Source: Sambucus nigra
Taxonomy: Eukaryota; Streptophyta; Magnoliopsida; Dipsacales; Adoxaceae
Assembly: GCA_949130495.1 (NCBI GenBank)
Contig: OX422219.1
Coordinates: 266,895,111 to 266,959,110, forward strand
Length of the DNA stretch: 64,000 bases
Direction of reading: 5' to 3'
Numbering within the stretch: position 1 is the stretch's first letter; the number at the start of each line of letters is the position of its first letter. Made by a program: the position numbers and the translations under genes. Shown piece after piece: positions 1-14,099 of this stretch. The notes under the pieces were generated by a model. That model searched no databases. It was not told the DNA's origin and saw only the letters and a list, made by a program, of their open reading frames with translations.

Positions 1-3000
1 ACCAACACCTCCCACGGGACCAATGTAACTCATATGAACTGACCCCGCAGCCGCGGATTTCCAGGTTTGAGAGTACGATGGTAATTTGCATATTTCTAGA
101 CTTAGGCTTAAAAACATGGCGTCAGAGGGTGAGAACTAGAAACAACCCCCGAACTTTCCCGTGGGTGGCGTCAACATCTACAACGGGACCAATGTAACTC
201 GTAGGAACTGATTGCGTAGCTGCGGTACTCCCGATTTGAAAATACGACGATAATTTGCATATTTCTATACTTAAGCAAAACATGGTGTTAGAGGGTGACA
301 ACTCGAAACAACCCCCAAACGGCCCCGTGGATGTCACCAACACCACCCACGGGACCAATGTAACTCGTAGGAACTAACCACACAGCCGCGGGACTCCTGA
401 TTTGAGAACACGACGGTAATTTGCACATTTCAAGACATAAGCAAAACATGGTGTTAGAGGGTGAAAACTCGAAATAGCCCTCTAGCGTCCCTGTGAGTGG
501 CACCAAAACCTCCCACGGGACCAATGTAACTCGTAGGAACTGACCCCACAGCCGCGGTACTTTTGATTTGATAATACAATGATAATTTGCATATTTCTAG
601 ACTTAGGCTTAAAAATATGGCGTTAGAGGGTGAAAACTCGAAACAACCCCCAAACGGCCCCGTGGGTCAACACCTCCCACGGGACCAATGTAACTCGTAT
701 TAACTGAACCCGCAGCTGCGGGACTCCCTGTTTGAGAATACAAAGGTAATTTGCATATATCTCGAATTAGGCTTAAAAATATGGCGTTAGAGGGTGAGAA
801 CTAGAAACAGCCCCAGAACGGCCCCGTGGGTGGCACCAACACCTCCCACGGGACCAATGTAACTCGTAGGAACTGACCCCCAGCCGCGGGACTTCCGGTT
901 TGAGAATACGACGATAATTTTCACATTTATAGTCTTAGGATTAAAAACATGGCGTTAGAGGATGAAAACTCAAAACAGCCCCCGAACGGCCCCGTGGGTG
1001 ACATCAAACCTCCCACGGGACAAATGTAACTCGTAGGAACTCACCTCGCAGCCGCGGGTCTCCCGATTTGAGAGTACGATGGTAATTTGCATATTTCTAG
1101 ACTTAGGCTGAAAAACATGTCGTCAGAGGGTGAAACCAAGAAACATCCCCTGAACGTCCCTGTGGGTGGCACCAACACCTCCCACGGGACCAATGCAACT
1201 CGTAGGAACTGACCCCGCAGCCGCGGGACTCCCAGTTTGAGAGTACGATGGTAATTTGCATATTTATAGACTTAGTCTTAAAAACATGGCATTATAGGTT
1301 GAGAACTCGAAATAGCGCCCGAACGGGTTCGTGGGTGCACCAATACCTTCCACGGGACCAATGTAACTCGTATGAACTGAGCCCACAGTGGCGGGTTTCC
1401 CGGTTTCAGAGTACGACGATAATTTGCATATTTCTAGACTTAGTCTTAAAAACATGCTGTTAGAGGGTGAGACCAAGAAACAGCCCCCGAACGTCCCCGT
1501 AGGTGGCACCAATACCTCCCACTGGACCAATGTAACTCGTTGGAACTGACCACGCAGCCGCGGGACTCCCGGTTTAAGAATACGACGAAATTTGCATATT
1601 TCTATACTTATGCAAAACATGGCGTTAGAGGGTGAAAACTCGAAGCAGCCCCCAAATGGCCCCGTGGGTGGCACCAACACCTCCCACGGGACCAATGTAA
1701 CTCGTAGGAACTGACCACACAGCCGCGGTACTCCTGGTTTGAGAATACGATGATAATATACATATTTCAAGACTTAGGCATAAAAACAAGGCCTTAGTGG
1801 GTGAAAACTCGAAACAGCCATCTAACGGCCCCGTGAGTGGCACCAACACCTCCCACGGGACCAATATAACTCGTAGGAACTGACCCCGCAGCCGCAAGAA
1901 TTCCGGTTTGTGAATAAGATGATAATTTTCATATTTCTAGACTTAGGCTTAAAAACATGGCGTTAGAGGGTGAAAACCCGAAACAGCACCCAAACGGACC
2001 CGCGGGTGGCACCAACACCTCCCACGGGACCAAAGTAACTCGTCGGAATTGAATCCGCCACCGCGGGACTCCTGATTTGAGAATACGAAGGTAATTTGCA
2101 TATTTCTAGACTTAAGCTTAAAAATATGGCGTTAGAGTGCGAGAACTAGAAACAGCCCCCAAACGGACCCGTGGGTGGCACCAACACCTCCCACGGGACC
2201 AATGTAACTCGTAGGAACTGACCCCACAGCCGCGGGACTCCCAGTTTGAGAATATGATGGTAATTTGTATATTTCTAGACTTAGGCTTAAAAACATGGTG
2301 TTAGAGGGTAAGAAATAGAAATATCCCCAGAATGGCCCCGTGGGAGGCACCAACACCTCGTACGGGACAAATGTAACTCGTAGGAACTGACCACGCAGCC
2401 GCGGGTCTCCCGATTTGAGAGTACGATGGTAATTTGCATATTTCTATACTTAGGCTTAAAAACATGGCGTTAGAGGGTGAGAACTAGAAATAGCCCCCGA
2501 ATGGCCCCGTGGGTGGTACCAACACCTCCCACGGGACCAATATAACTCATAGGAACAGACCCCGCAGACGCGGGTCTCCCGGTTTGACAATACAATGGTA
2601 ATTTGCATATTTCTAGACATAGGCTTAAAAATGTGGCCTTAGAGAGAGAGAATTAGAAATATCCCCCGAACGGCCCCGTGGGTGGCACCAACACCTCCCA
2701 CGGGACCATAGTAACTCATAGGAACTGACCCCGCAGCCGCGGGTCTTCCGATTTGAGAGTACGATGGTAATTTGCATATTTTTAGACTTATGCTTAAAAA
2801 CATGGTGTTAGAGGGTGAGAACTAGAAATATCCCCCGAACGGCCCCGTGGGTGGCACCAACACCTCCCACGGGACCAATGTAACTCGTAGGAACTGACCC
2901 CACAGCCACGGGTCTCCCGGTTTGAGAGTACGACGGTAATTTGCATATTTGTAGACTTAGGCTTAAAAACATGGTGTTAGAGGGTGAGAAATAGAAATAT

Positions 3001-5070
3001 CCCCCGAACGGCCCGGTGGGTGGCACCAAAACCTCCCACGGTGATATGTATCTCGTAGGAACTGACCCCGCAGTCGCGGGTCTCCCTATTTGAGAGTACG
3101 ATGGTAATTTTCATATTTCTAGACTTAGGCTTAGAAACATGGCATTAATGGGTGAGAACTAGAAATAGCCCACAAATGGCCCCGTGGGTGGCACCAACAC
3201 CTCCCACGGGACCAATGTAACTCGTAGGAACTGACCCCGTAGCCCCGGGTCTCCTGGTTTGATAGTACAACGGTAATTTGCATATTTCTAGACATTGGCT
3301 TAAAATCATGGCATTAGAGGGTGAGAACTAGAAATAGCCCCCGAACGTCCCCGTGGGTGGCACCAACACCTCCCACGGGACAAATGTAACTCGTAGGAAC
3401 TTACCCCGCAGCCGCGGGACTTTCAGTTTAAGAATACGATGATAATTTACATATTTCTAGTCTTAGGCTTAAAAATATTGCGTTAGAGGGTGAAAACTCG
3501 AAACAACCCCCGAACGGCCCCGTGGGTTACACCAACACCTCCCACGGGACCAATGTAACTCGTAGAAACTGACCCCGCAGCCGCGCGACTTCCGGTTTGA
3601 GAATACGATGGTAATTTACATATTTCTAGACTTAGGCTTAAAAACATGGCGTTAGTGGATGAGAACAAGAAATATCCCCCGAACGGCCCCGTGGGTGGCA
3701 CCAACACCTCCCACGGGACCAATGTAACTCGTAGGAACTGACCTCGCTGCCGCGGGACTCCCGGTTTGAGAATACGAAGGTAATTTGCATATTACTTGAC
3801 TTAGGCTTAAAAATATGGCGTTAGAGGGTGAGAACTAGAAACAGCCCCCGAACGGCCCCGTGGGTGCCACCAACACCTCCCACGGGACCAATGTAACTCG
3901 TAGGAATTGACCCCGCAGCCACGGGTCACCCGGTTTGAGAGTCTGACGGTAATTTACATAGTTCTAGACTTAGGTTTAAAAACATGGCATTGGAGGGTGA
4001 CAATTAGAAATTTCCCCCGAACGTCCCCGTGGGTGGCACCAACACCTCCCACGGGACCAATGTAACTCGTAGGAACTAACCCCGCAGCTGCGGGACTCCC
4101 AGTTTTAGAATACGAAGGAAATTTGCATATTTCTGGACTTAGACTTAAAAATATGGTTTTAGAGGGTGAGAACAAGAATCAACCCCCGAACGAACTCGTT
4201 GGTGGCACCAACACTTCCCACGCGACCAATGTAACTCGTAGGAACTGACCCCGCAGCCGCGGGACTCTCGATTTGAGAATACGATGGAAATTTGCATATT
4301 TCTAGACTTAGGCTTGAAAACATGCCGTTAGAGGGTGAAAACTCGAAACTGCCCCCGGACGGCCCCGTTGGTGCCACCAACGCCTCCCACGGGACCAATG
4401 TAACTCGTATGAACTGACCCCGCAGCCGCGGATTTCCCGGTTTGAGAGTACGATGGTAATTGGAATATTTCTAGACTTAGGCTTAAAAACATTGCGTCAG
4501 AGGGTGAGAACTAGAAACAACCCCCGAACTTTCCCGTGGGTGGCGCCAACACCTCGAACGGGACCAATGTAACTCGTAGGAACTGATTGCGCATCTGCGG
4601 TACTCCCTATTTGAAAATACGACGATAATTTGCATATTTCTATACTTAAGCAAAACATGGTGTTAGAGGGTGACAACTCGAAACAACCCCCAAACGGCCC
4701 CGTGGATGTCACCAACACCACCCACGGGACCAATGTAACTCATAGGAACTGACCACACAGCCGCGGGACTCCTGATTTGAGAACACGACGGTAATTTACA
4801 CATTTCAAGACTTAAGCAAAACATGGTGTTAGAGGGTGAAAACTCGAAATAGCCCTCTAGCGTCCCTGTGAGTGGCACTAAAACCTCCCACGGGACCAAT
4901 GTAACTCGTAGGAACTGACCCCACAGCCGCGGGACTTTTGATTTGATAATACAATGATAATTTGCATATTTCTAGACTTAGGCTTAAAAACATGGCGTTA
5001 GAGGATGAAAACCCGAAATAGCACCCAAACGGACCCGCGGGTGGCACCAACACCTCCCACGGGACCAATG
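1..5070 (+). repeat. Long-range duplicated satellite segment (about 4,375-bp spacing)
   Basis: The monomers at about 1-620 match those at about 4376-4995 in order and in private variants. Examples are ATTGCGYAKCTGCGG at about 207 and 4582, a 3-bp deleted AAGCAAAACATGG in two successive monomers, and GACTTTTGATTTGATAATAC at about 550 and 4932. The spacing is 4,375 bp, equal to about 26 monomers. The match breaks off after about 620, so only the ends of the putative unit are shared in this window. Confidence 0.7.
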
Positions 5071-5099
5071 TAACTCGTAGGAACTGACCCCGCAGCCGC

Positions 5100-8000
5100 G
5101 GGACTCCCGGTTTGAGAATACGATGGTAATTTTTATATTTCTAGACTTAGGCTTAAAAACATGGGGTTAGAGGGTGAGAACTAGAAACAGCCCCCGAACG
5201 GCCCCCATGGGTGGCACCAAGACCTCCCACGGGACCAATGTAACTCGTAGGAACTGGCCCCGCAGCCGCAGGACTTCCGGTTTGAGAATACGACGATAAT
5301 TTACATATTTCTAGTCTTAGGCTTAAAAATATCACGTTAGAGGGTGAAAACTTGAAACAACCCCTGCACGGCCCCGTGGGATGGCACCAACACCTCCCAC
5401 GGGACCAATGTAACTCGTAAGAACTGAACCCGCAGCCGCGGGACTCCCGGTTAGTGAATACATAGGTAATTTGCATATTTCTTGACTTAGGCTTAAAAAT
5501 ATGGGGTTAGAGGGTGAGAACTAGAAACAACCCCCGAACGACCCCGTGGGTGGCCCCAACACCTCCCACGAGACCAATGTAACTCGTAGGAACTGACCCC
5601 TTAGCCGCGGGTCTCCCGATTTGAGAGTACGATGGTAATTTGCATATTTCTAGACTTAGGCTTAAAAACATTGCGTTAGAGGGTGAGAACTAGAAACATC
5701 CCCTGAACGTCCCTGTGGGTGGCAACAACACCTCCCACGGGACCAATGTAACTCGTAGGAACTGACCCCACAGCCGAGGGACTTTCGGTTTGAGAATACG
5801 ACGGTAATTTGCATATTTCTATACTTAAGCAAAACATGGTGTTAGAGGCTGAAAACTCGAAACAACCCTCTAACGGCCCCGTGGGTGGCACCAACACCTC
5901 CTACGGGTCCAATGTAACTCGTAGGACTGACCCCGTAGCCGCGGGACTCTCGGTTTGAGAATACGAATATAATTTGCATATTTCTAGACTTAGTCTTAAA
6001 AACTTGCCCTTAGAGGGTGAAAACTCGAAATAGCCCCCGAACGGCCCCGTGGGTGGCACCAACACCTCCCACGGGACCAATGTAACTCGTAGGATTTGAC
6101 CCCACAGCCGCGGGACTTTTGATTAGATAATACAATGATAATTTGCATATTTTTAGACTTAGGCTTAAAAACATAGCGTTAGAGGGTGAAAACTCGAAAC
6201 AACCACCCAACGGCCCCGTGGGTGGTACCAACACCTCCCACGGGACCAATGTAACTCGTATTAACTAAACCCGCAGCCGCGGGACTCCTTGTTTGAGAAT
6301 ACGAAGGTAATTTGCATATATATCTCAAATTAGGCTTAAAAATATGGCGTTAGAGGGTGAGAACTAGAAACAACCCCCGAACGGCCCCGTGGGTGGCACC
6401 AACACCTCCCACGGGACCAATGTAACTCGTAGGAACTGACCCCGCAGCCGCGGGACTCCCGATTTGAGAATACGATGGTAATTTGCATATTTCTAGACTT
6501 AGGCTTAAAAATATGGTGTTAGAGGGTGAGAACTAGAAATAACCCCCGAACGGCCCCCGTGGGTGGCACCAAGACCTCCCACGGGACCAATGTAACTCGT
6601 AGGAACTGACCCCGCAGCCGCAGGACTTTCGGTTTGGGAATACGACGGTAATTTACATATTTCTAGTCTTAGGCTTAAAAACATGGCGTTAGAGGGTGAA
6701 AACTAGAAACAACCACCCAACGGCCCCGTGGGTGGTACCAACACCTCCCACGGGACCAATGTAACTCGTATTAACTGAACCCGCAGCCGCGGGACTCCCT
6801 GTTTGAAAATACGAAGGTAATTTGCCTAAATCTCAAATTAGGCTTAAAAATATGGCGTTAGAGGGTGAGAACTAGAAACAACCCCCGGATGGCCCCGTGG
6901 GTGGCACCAACACCTCCCAGGGGACCAATGTAACTCGTAGGAACTGACCCCGCAGCCGCGGGACTCCCGATTTGAGAATACGATGGTAATTTGCATATTT
7001 CTAAACTTAGGCTTAAAAACATGGTGTTAGAGGGTGAGAACTCGAAACAGCCCCCGAACGGCCCCCGTGGGTGGCACCAAGACCTCCCACGGGACCAATG
7101 TAACTCGTAGAAACTGACCCCGCAGCCGCAGGACTTTCGGTTTGGGAATACGATGATAATTTACATATTTCTAGTCTTAGGCTTAAAAATATCGCGTTAT
7201 AGGGTGAAAACTCGAAAGAACCCCCGAACGGCGCCGTGGGTTGCACCAACACCTCCCACGGGACCAATGTAACTCGTAAGAACTGAACCCGCAGCCGCGC
7301 GACTCCCGATTAGTGAATATATAGGTAATTTGCATATTTCTTGACTTAGGCTTAAAAATATGGTGTTAGAGGGTGAGAACTAGAAACAACCCGCGAACGA
7401 CCACGTGGGTGGCCCTAACACCTCCCACGGGACCAATGTAACTCGTAGGAATTGACCCCTTAGCCGCGGGTCTCCCGATTTGAGAGTACGATGGTAGTTT
7501 GCATATTTCTAGACTTAGGCTTAAAAACATTGCGTTAGAGGGTGAGAACTAGAAACAGCCCCCGAATGTCCCTGTGGGTGGCAATAACACCTCCCACGGG
7601 ACCAATGTAACTCGTAGGAACTGACCCCGCAGCCGAGGGACTTCCAGTTTGAGAATACGACGGTAATTTGCATATTTCTACACTTAAGCAAAACATGGTG
7701 TTAGAGGGTGAAAACTCGAAACAGCCCTCTAACGGCCCCGTGGGTGGCACCAACACCTCCCACGGGACCAATGTAACTCGTAGGACTGACCCCGTAGCCG
7801 CGCGGGACTCTCGGTTTGAGAATATGAATATAATTTGCATATTTCTAGACTTAGTCTTAAAAACTTGCCGTTAGAGGGTGAAAACTCGAAACAGCACCCG
7901 AACGGCCCCGTGGGTGGCACCAACACCTCCCACGGGACCAATGTAACGCGTAGGAACTGACCTCGCTGCCGCGGGACTCCCGGTTTGAGAATATGAAGGT

Positions 8001-9960
8001 AATTTGCATATTACTTGACTTAGGCTTAAAAAAATGGCGTTAGAGGGTGAGAACTAGAAACAGCCCACGAACGGTCCCGTGGGTGGCACCAACACCTCCC
8101 ACGGGAAAAATGTAACTCGTAGGAACTGACCCCGCAGCCGAGGGACTCCCGGTTTAAGAATACGATGGTAATTTGTATATTTCTAGAGTTAAGCAAAACA
8201 TGGTGTTAGAGCGTGAAAACTCGAAACAACCCTCTAACGGCCCCGTGCGTGGCACCGACACCTCCCACAGGACCAATGTAACTTGTAGGATTAGACCCCA
8301 CAGCCGCGGGACTTTTGATTTGACAATACAATGATAATTTGCATATTTTTAGAATTAGGCTTAAAAACATGGCGTTAGAGGGTGAAAACTCGAAACAACC
8401 ACCCAACGGCCCCGTGGGTGGTACCAACACCTCCCACGGGACCAATGTAACTCGTATTAACTGAACCCGCAGCCGCGGGACTCCCTATTTGAGAATACGG
8501 AGGTAATTTGCATATATCTCAAATTAGGCTTAAAAATATGGCGTTAGAGGGTGAGAAATAGAAATAACCCCCGAACGGCCCCGTGGGTGGCACCAACACC
8601 TCCCACGGGACCAATGTAACTCGTATGAACTAACCCCGCAGCCGCGGGACTCCCGATTTGACAATACGATGGTAATTTGCATATTTCTAGACTTAGGCTT
8701 AAAAACATGGTGTTAGAGGGTGAGAACCAGAAACAGCCCCCGAACGGCCCCCGTGGGTGGCACCAAGACCTCCCACGGGACCAATGTAACTCGTAGGAAC
8801 TGACCCCGCAGCCGCAGGACTTCCGGTTTGGGAATACGACGATAATTTACATATTTCTAGTCTTAGGCTTAAAAATATCGTGTTATAGGGTGAAAACTCG
8901 AAACAACCCCCGAACGGCACCGTGGGTTGCACCAACACCTCCCACGGGACCAATGTAACTCCTAAGAACTGAACCCGCAGCCGCGCGACTCCCGGTTAGT
9001 GAATACATAGGTAATTTGCATATTTCTTGACTTAGGCTTAAAAATATGGCGTTAGAGGGTGAGAACTAGAAACAACCCGCGAACGACCACGTGGATGGCC
9101 CCAACACCTCCCACGGGACCAATGTAACTCGTAGGAACTGACCCCTTAGCCGCGGGTCTCCCGATTTGAGAGTACTATGGTAATTTGCATATTTCTAGAC
9201 TTAGTCTTAAAAACATTGCGTTAGAGGGTGAGAACTAGAAACAGCCCCCGAATGTCCCTATGGGTGGCAACAACACCTCCCACAGGACCAATGTAACTCG
9301 TAGGAACTGACCCCGCAGCCGAGGGACTTCCGGTTTGAGAATACGACGGTAATTTTCATATTTCTACACTTAAGCAAAACATGGTGTTAGAGGGAGAAAA
9401 CTCGAAACAGCCCTCTAACGGCCCCGTGGGTGGCACCAACACCTCCCATGGGACCAATGTAACTCGTAGGACTGACCCCGTAGCCGCGGGACTCTCGGTT
9501 TGAGAATACGAATATAATTTGCATATTTCTAGACTTAGTCTTAAAAACTTGCCGTTAGAGGGTGAAAACTCGAAACAGCCCCCGAACGGCCCTGTGGGTG
9601 GAACCAACACCTCCCACGGGACCAATGTAACGCGTAGGAACTGACCTCGCTACCGCGGGACTCCCGGTTTGAGAATACGAAGGTAATTTGCATATTACTT
9701 GACTTAGGCTTAAAAATATGGCGTTAGAGGGTGAGAACTAGAAACAGCCCCGGAACGGCCCCGTGGGTGGCACCAACACCTCCCACGGGACCAATGTAAC
9801 TCGTAGGAACTGACCCCGCAGCCGAGGGACTCCCGGTTTGAGAATACGATGGTAATTTGTATATTTCAAGACTTAAGCAAAACATGGTGTTAGAGGGTGA
9901 AAACTCGAAACGAACCTCTAACGGCCCCGTGGGTGGCACCAACACCTTCCACGGGACCAA
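5100..9960 (+). repeat. Satellite higher-order repeat, 11-mer then 10-mer spacing
   Basis: A run of distinctive monomers recurs three times. Markers are an extra C in CGGCCCCCGTGGGTGG, CCGTAGCCGCG followed by GAATATAATTTGC, and a 166-bp monomer followed by CTTAGTCTTAAAAACTTG. The 166-bp monomer lies at about 5831, 7690 and 9377, giving spacings of about 1,859 bp (11 monomers) and 1,687 bp (10 monomers). Unequal exchange by whole monomers explains the change. One monomer type (ATTAACTGAACCCGCAGC followed by ATCTCAAATTAGG) occurs at about 6262, 6770 and 8457. Confidence 0.75.
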
Positions 9961-10075
9961 TGTAACAAGTAGGACTGACCCCGTAGCCGCGGACTCTCGA
10001 TTTGAGAATACGATGATAATTTGCGTATTTCTAGACTTAGGATTAAAAACATGCCATTAGAGGGTGAAAACTCAA

Positions 10076-10119
10076 AATAGCCCCCGAACGGCCCCGTAAT
10101 AGCCCCCGAACGGCACCGT
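10076..10119 (+). repeat. 22-bp tandem duplication within one satellite monomer
   Basis: AATAGCCCCCGAACGG followed by CCCCGT at 10076-10097 is repeated at 10098-10119 with one mismatch (CACCGT). It is a local slippage event that lengthens this monomer. Confidence 0.8.
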
Positions 10120-10621
10120 GGGTGGTACCAACACCTCCCACGGGACCAATGTAACTCGTAGGAACTGACCCCGCAGCCGCGGGACTCCCCGTTTGAGAAT
10201 ACGATGGTAATTTGCATATTTTTAGACTTAGGCTTCAAAACATGGCCTTAGAGAGTGAGAACTTGAAATATCCTCCGAACGTCCCCGTGGGTGGCACCAA
10301 CACCTCCCACGGGACTAATGTAACTCGTAGGAATTGACCCCGCAGCCACGAGTTTTCCGATTTGAGAGTACGATGGTAATTTGTATATTTCTAGACTTAG
10401 TCTTAAAAACTTGGTATTAGAGGGTGATAACTTGAAATAGCCCCCGAACGGCCCCGAGGGTGGCACCAACACCACCCACGGGACCAATGTAACTTGTATG
10501 AACTGACCCCGCAGCCATGAGTTTCCCGATTTGAGAGTACGATGGTAATTTGCATATATCTAGACTTAGCCTTAAAAACATGCCGTCAGAGGGTGAAACC
10601 AAGAAACAGCCCCCGAACGTC

Positions 10622-10651
10622 CCCGTGGGTGGCACCAACACCTCCCACGGG
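10622..10651 (+). repeat. Inverted repeat (stem-loop) in the satellite monomer, example copy
   Basis: CCCGTGGG at 10622-10629 is the exact reverse complement of CCCACGGG at 10644-10651, with a 14-nt spacer. After a T:T mismatch, two further G:C pairs are possible inside. The same dyad is present or only slightly decayed in most monomers of the window. A second, shorter dyad follows in each monomer: CCCGC, a 4-nt loop AGCC, then GCGGG. Dyad symmetry of this sort has been discussed for centromeric satellites, but its role here is inference. Confidence 0.85.
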
Positions 10652-13600
10652 ACCAATGTTACTCGTAAGAATTGACCACGCAGCCGCGGGACTCTCGGTT
10701 TGAGAATACGATGATAATTTGCATAATTCTATACTTATGCAAAACATGGTGCTAGAGGGTGAAAACTCAAAACAACCCCCAAACGGCCCCGTGGGTGGCA
10801 CCCACACCTCCCACGGGACCAATGTAACTCGCAGGAACTGACCTCGCAGCCGCGGTACTCCCGGTTTGAAAATACAACGGTAATATGCATATTTCTAGAC
10901 ATTGGCTTAAAAAGAAGGCATTAGTGGGTGAAAACTAGAAACCGCGCTGTAACGGCCCCGTGAGTGGCACCAACACCTCCCACGGGACCAATGTAACTCG
11001 TAGGAACTGACCCCGCAGCCGCAGGACTTCTGGTTTGAGAATACGACGATAATTTGCATATTTCTCGACTTAGGCTTAAAAACATGGCGCTAGAGGGTGA
11101 AAACTCGAAACAACCTCCAAATGGACCCGTGGGTGGCACCAACACCTCCCACGGGACCAATGTAACTTGTCGGAACTGAACCCGCAGCCGCGGGACTCTC
11201 GGTTTGAGAATACGAAGGTAATTTGCATATTTCTTGACTTAGGCTTAAAAATATGGCGTTAGGGGTCGAGAACTAGACCCAACCCCCGAACGGCCCCGTG
11301 GGTGGCACCAACACCTCCCATGGGACCAATGTAACTCGTAGGAACTGACCCCCAGCCACGGCACTCCCAATTTGAGAATACGATGGTAATTTGCATATTT
11401 CTAGACTTAGGCTTAAAAACATGGCGTTAGAGGGTGAGAACTAGAAACATCCGCCGAACGTCCCCGGGGGTGGCACCAACACCACCCACGGGACCAATGT
11501 AACTCGTAGGAACTGAACTCGCAGCTGCTGGACTCCCGGTTTGAGAATACAAAGGTAATTTTGATATTTGTAGACATAGGCTTAAAAATATGGCGTTAGA
11601 GGGTGAGAACTAGAAACAGCCTCCAACGGCCCTGTGGGCGGTACCAACACCTCCCACGGGACCAATGTAACTCGTAGGAACTGACCCCACAGCTGCGAGA
11701 CTCCAAATTTGAAAATATGATTGTAATTTGCATATTTCTAGACTTAGGCTTAAAAAATTGGCGTTAGAGGGTGAGAACAAGAAATATCCCCGAATTGCCC
11801 CGTGGGTGGCACCAACACCTCCCACGGGACAAATGTAACTCGTAGGAACTGACCCTGCAGCCGCGGGTCTCCCGATTTGAGAGTACGATGGTAATTTGCA
11901 TATTTCTAGACATAGGCTTAAAAACATTGCGTTAGAGGTTGAGAACTAGAAATAGCTCCCGAACGGCCCCATGGGTGGCACCAACACCTCCCACGGGACC
12001 AATGCAACTCGTAGGAACTGACCCCGCAGCCGCGGGACTCCCGATTTGAGAGTACGATGGTAATTTACATATTTCTAGACTTAGGCTTAAAAACATGGTG
12101 TTAGAGGGTGAGAACTAGAAATACCCCCCGAACGTCCCCATGGGTGGAACCAACACCTCCCACGGGACCAATGTAACTCGTAGGAACTGACCCCGCAGCC
12201 GCAAGACTTCCGTTTTGAGAGTACGCGGATAATTTGCATATTTGTAGACTTAGGCTTAAAAACTTGGCGTTAGAGGGTGAAAACTAGAAACAACCCCCAA
12301 ACGTCCCCGTGGGTGGCACCAACACCTCCAATGGGACCAATGTAACTCATAGGAAATGATTACGCAGCCGCGGGACTCCCGATTTGAGAATACGACGATA
12401 ATTTGCATATCTCTATACATAAGCAAAACATGGTGTTAGAGGTTGATAACTCGAAACAACCCCCAAACGGCCCCGTGGGCGGCACCAACACCTCCCACGG
12501 GACCAATGTAACTCGTAGGAACTGACCCCGCAGCCACGGCACTCCCGATTTGAGAATACGATGGTAATTTGCATATTTCTAGACTGAAGCATAACATGGT
12601 GTTAGAGGGTGAAAACTTGAAATAGCCCTCTAGCGGCCCCGTGAGTGGAACCAACACCTCCCACGGGACCAATGTAACTCGTAGGAACTGACCCCTCAGC
12701 CGCGGGACTTCCGATTTGAGAATAGGACAATAATTTTCATATTTCTATAATTAGGCTTAAAAACAAGGTGTTAGAGGGTGAAAACTCGAAACAGCCCCCA
12801 AACGGACCCGTGGGTGGCACCAACACCTCCCACGGGACCAATGTAACTTGTAGGAACTTAACCCGCAACCGCGGGACTCCCGGTCTGAGAATATGAAGGT
12901 AATTTGCATATTTCTAGACTTAGGCTTAAAAATATGGCGTTAGAGGGTGAGAACTAGAAACAGCCTCCGAACGACCCTGTGGGTGGCACCAACACCTCCC
13001 ACGGGACCAATGTAATTGGTAGGAACTGACCCCATAGCCGCGGGACTCCCAGTTTGAAAATATGATGGTAATTTGTATATTTCTAGACTTATGCTTAAAA
13101 ATATGGTGTTAGAGGGTGAGAAATGGAAATATCCCCGGAACAGCCCCGTGGGTGGCACCAACACCTCCCACGGGACAAATGTAACTCGTAGGAACTGACC
13201 CCGCAGCTGTGGGTCTCCCGATTTGTGAGTACGATGGTAATTTGCATATTTCTAGACTTAGGCTGAAAAATATGGCGTTAGAGGGTGAGAACTAGAAATA
13301 GCCCCCGAACGGCCCCGTGGGTGTCACCAACACCTCCCACGGGACCAATGTAACTCGTAGGAACTGACACTGCAGTCACGAGTCTCCCGGTTTGAGATTA
13401 TGACTGTAATTTGAATATTTCAAGACTTAGGCTTAAAAACATGGCGTCAGAGGGTGAAACTCGAAACAGCCCCCGAATGGCCTCGTGGGTGGCACTAACA
13501 CCTCCCACAGGACCAATGTAACTCGTAGGAACTGACCCCGCAGTCGCGGGTCTCCTGGTTTAATAGTATGACAGTAATTTGCGTATTTCAAGACTTAGGC

Positions 13601-14099
13601 TTAAAAACATTGCGTTAGTGGATGACAACTAGAAATAGCCCCCGAACGTCCCCGTGGGTGGCACCAACACCTCCCACGGGACCAATGCAACTCGTAGGAA
13701 CTGACCCCGCAGCCGCGGGACTCCTGGTTTGAGAGTACGATGGTAATTTTCATATTTCTAGACTTAGGCTTATAAACATGGCGTTAGAGTTTGAGAACTC
13801 GAAACAGCCCCCGAACGGCCTCGTGGGTGGCACCAACACCTCCCACGGGACCAATGTAACCCGTATGAACTGACCCCGCATGGGTGGGTTTCCCAGTTTG
13901 AGAGTACGACGGTAATGTGGATATTTGTAGACTTAGGCTTGAAAACATGGCGTTAGAGGGTGAAAACTCGAAACAGCCATCTAACATCCCCGTGAGTGGC
14001 ACCAAAACATCCCACTGGGACAATGTAACTCGTAGGAACTGGCCCCGCAGCCGCGGGACTTTCGATTTGAGAATACGATGATAATTTGCATATTTCTAG

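Noticed and set aside
10417..10656. CENP-B box in the satellite
   Set aside because: I looked for TTCG followed by A and CGGG at the required spacing on both strands. The only TTCG-type match (GTTCGGGGGC) lacks the A and the CGGG.
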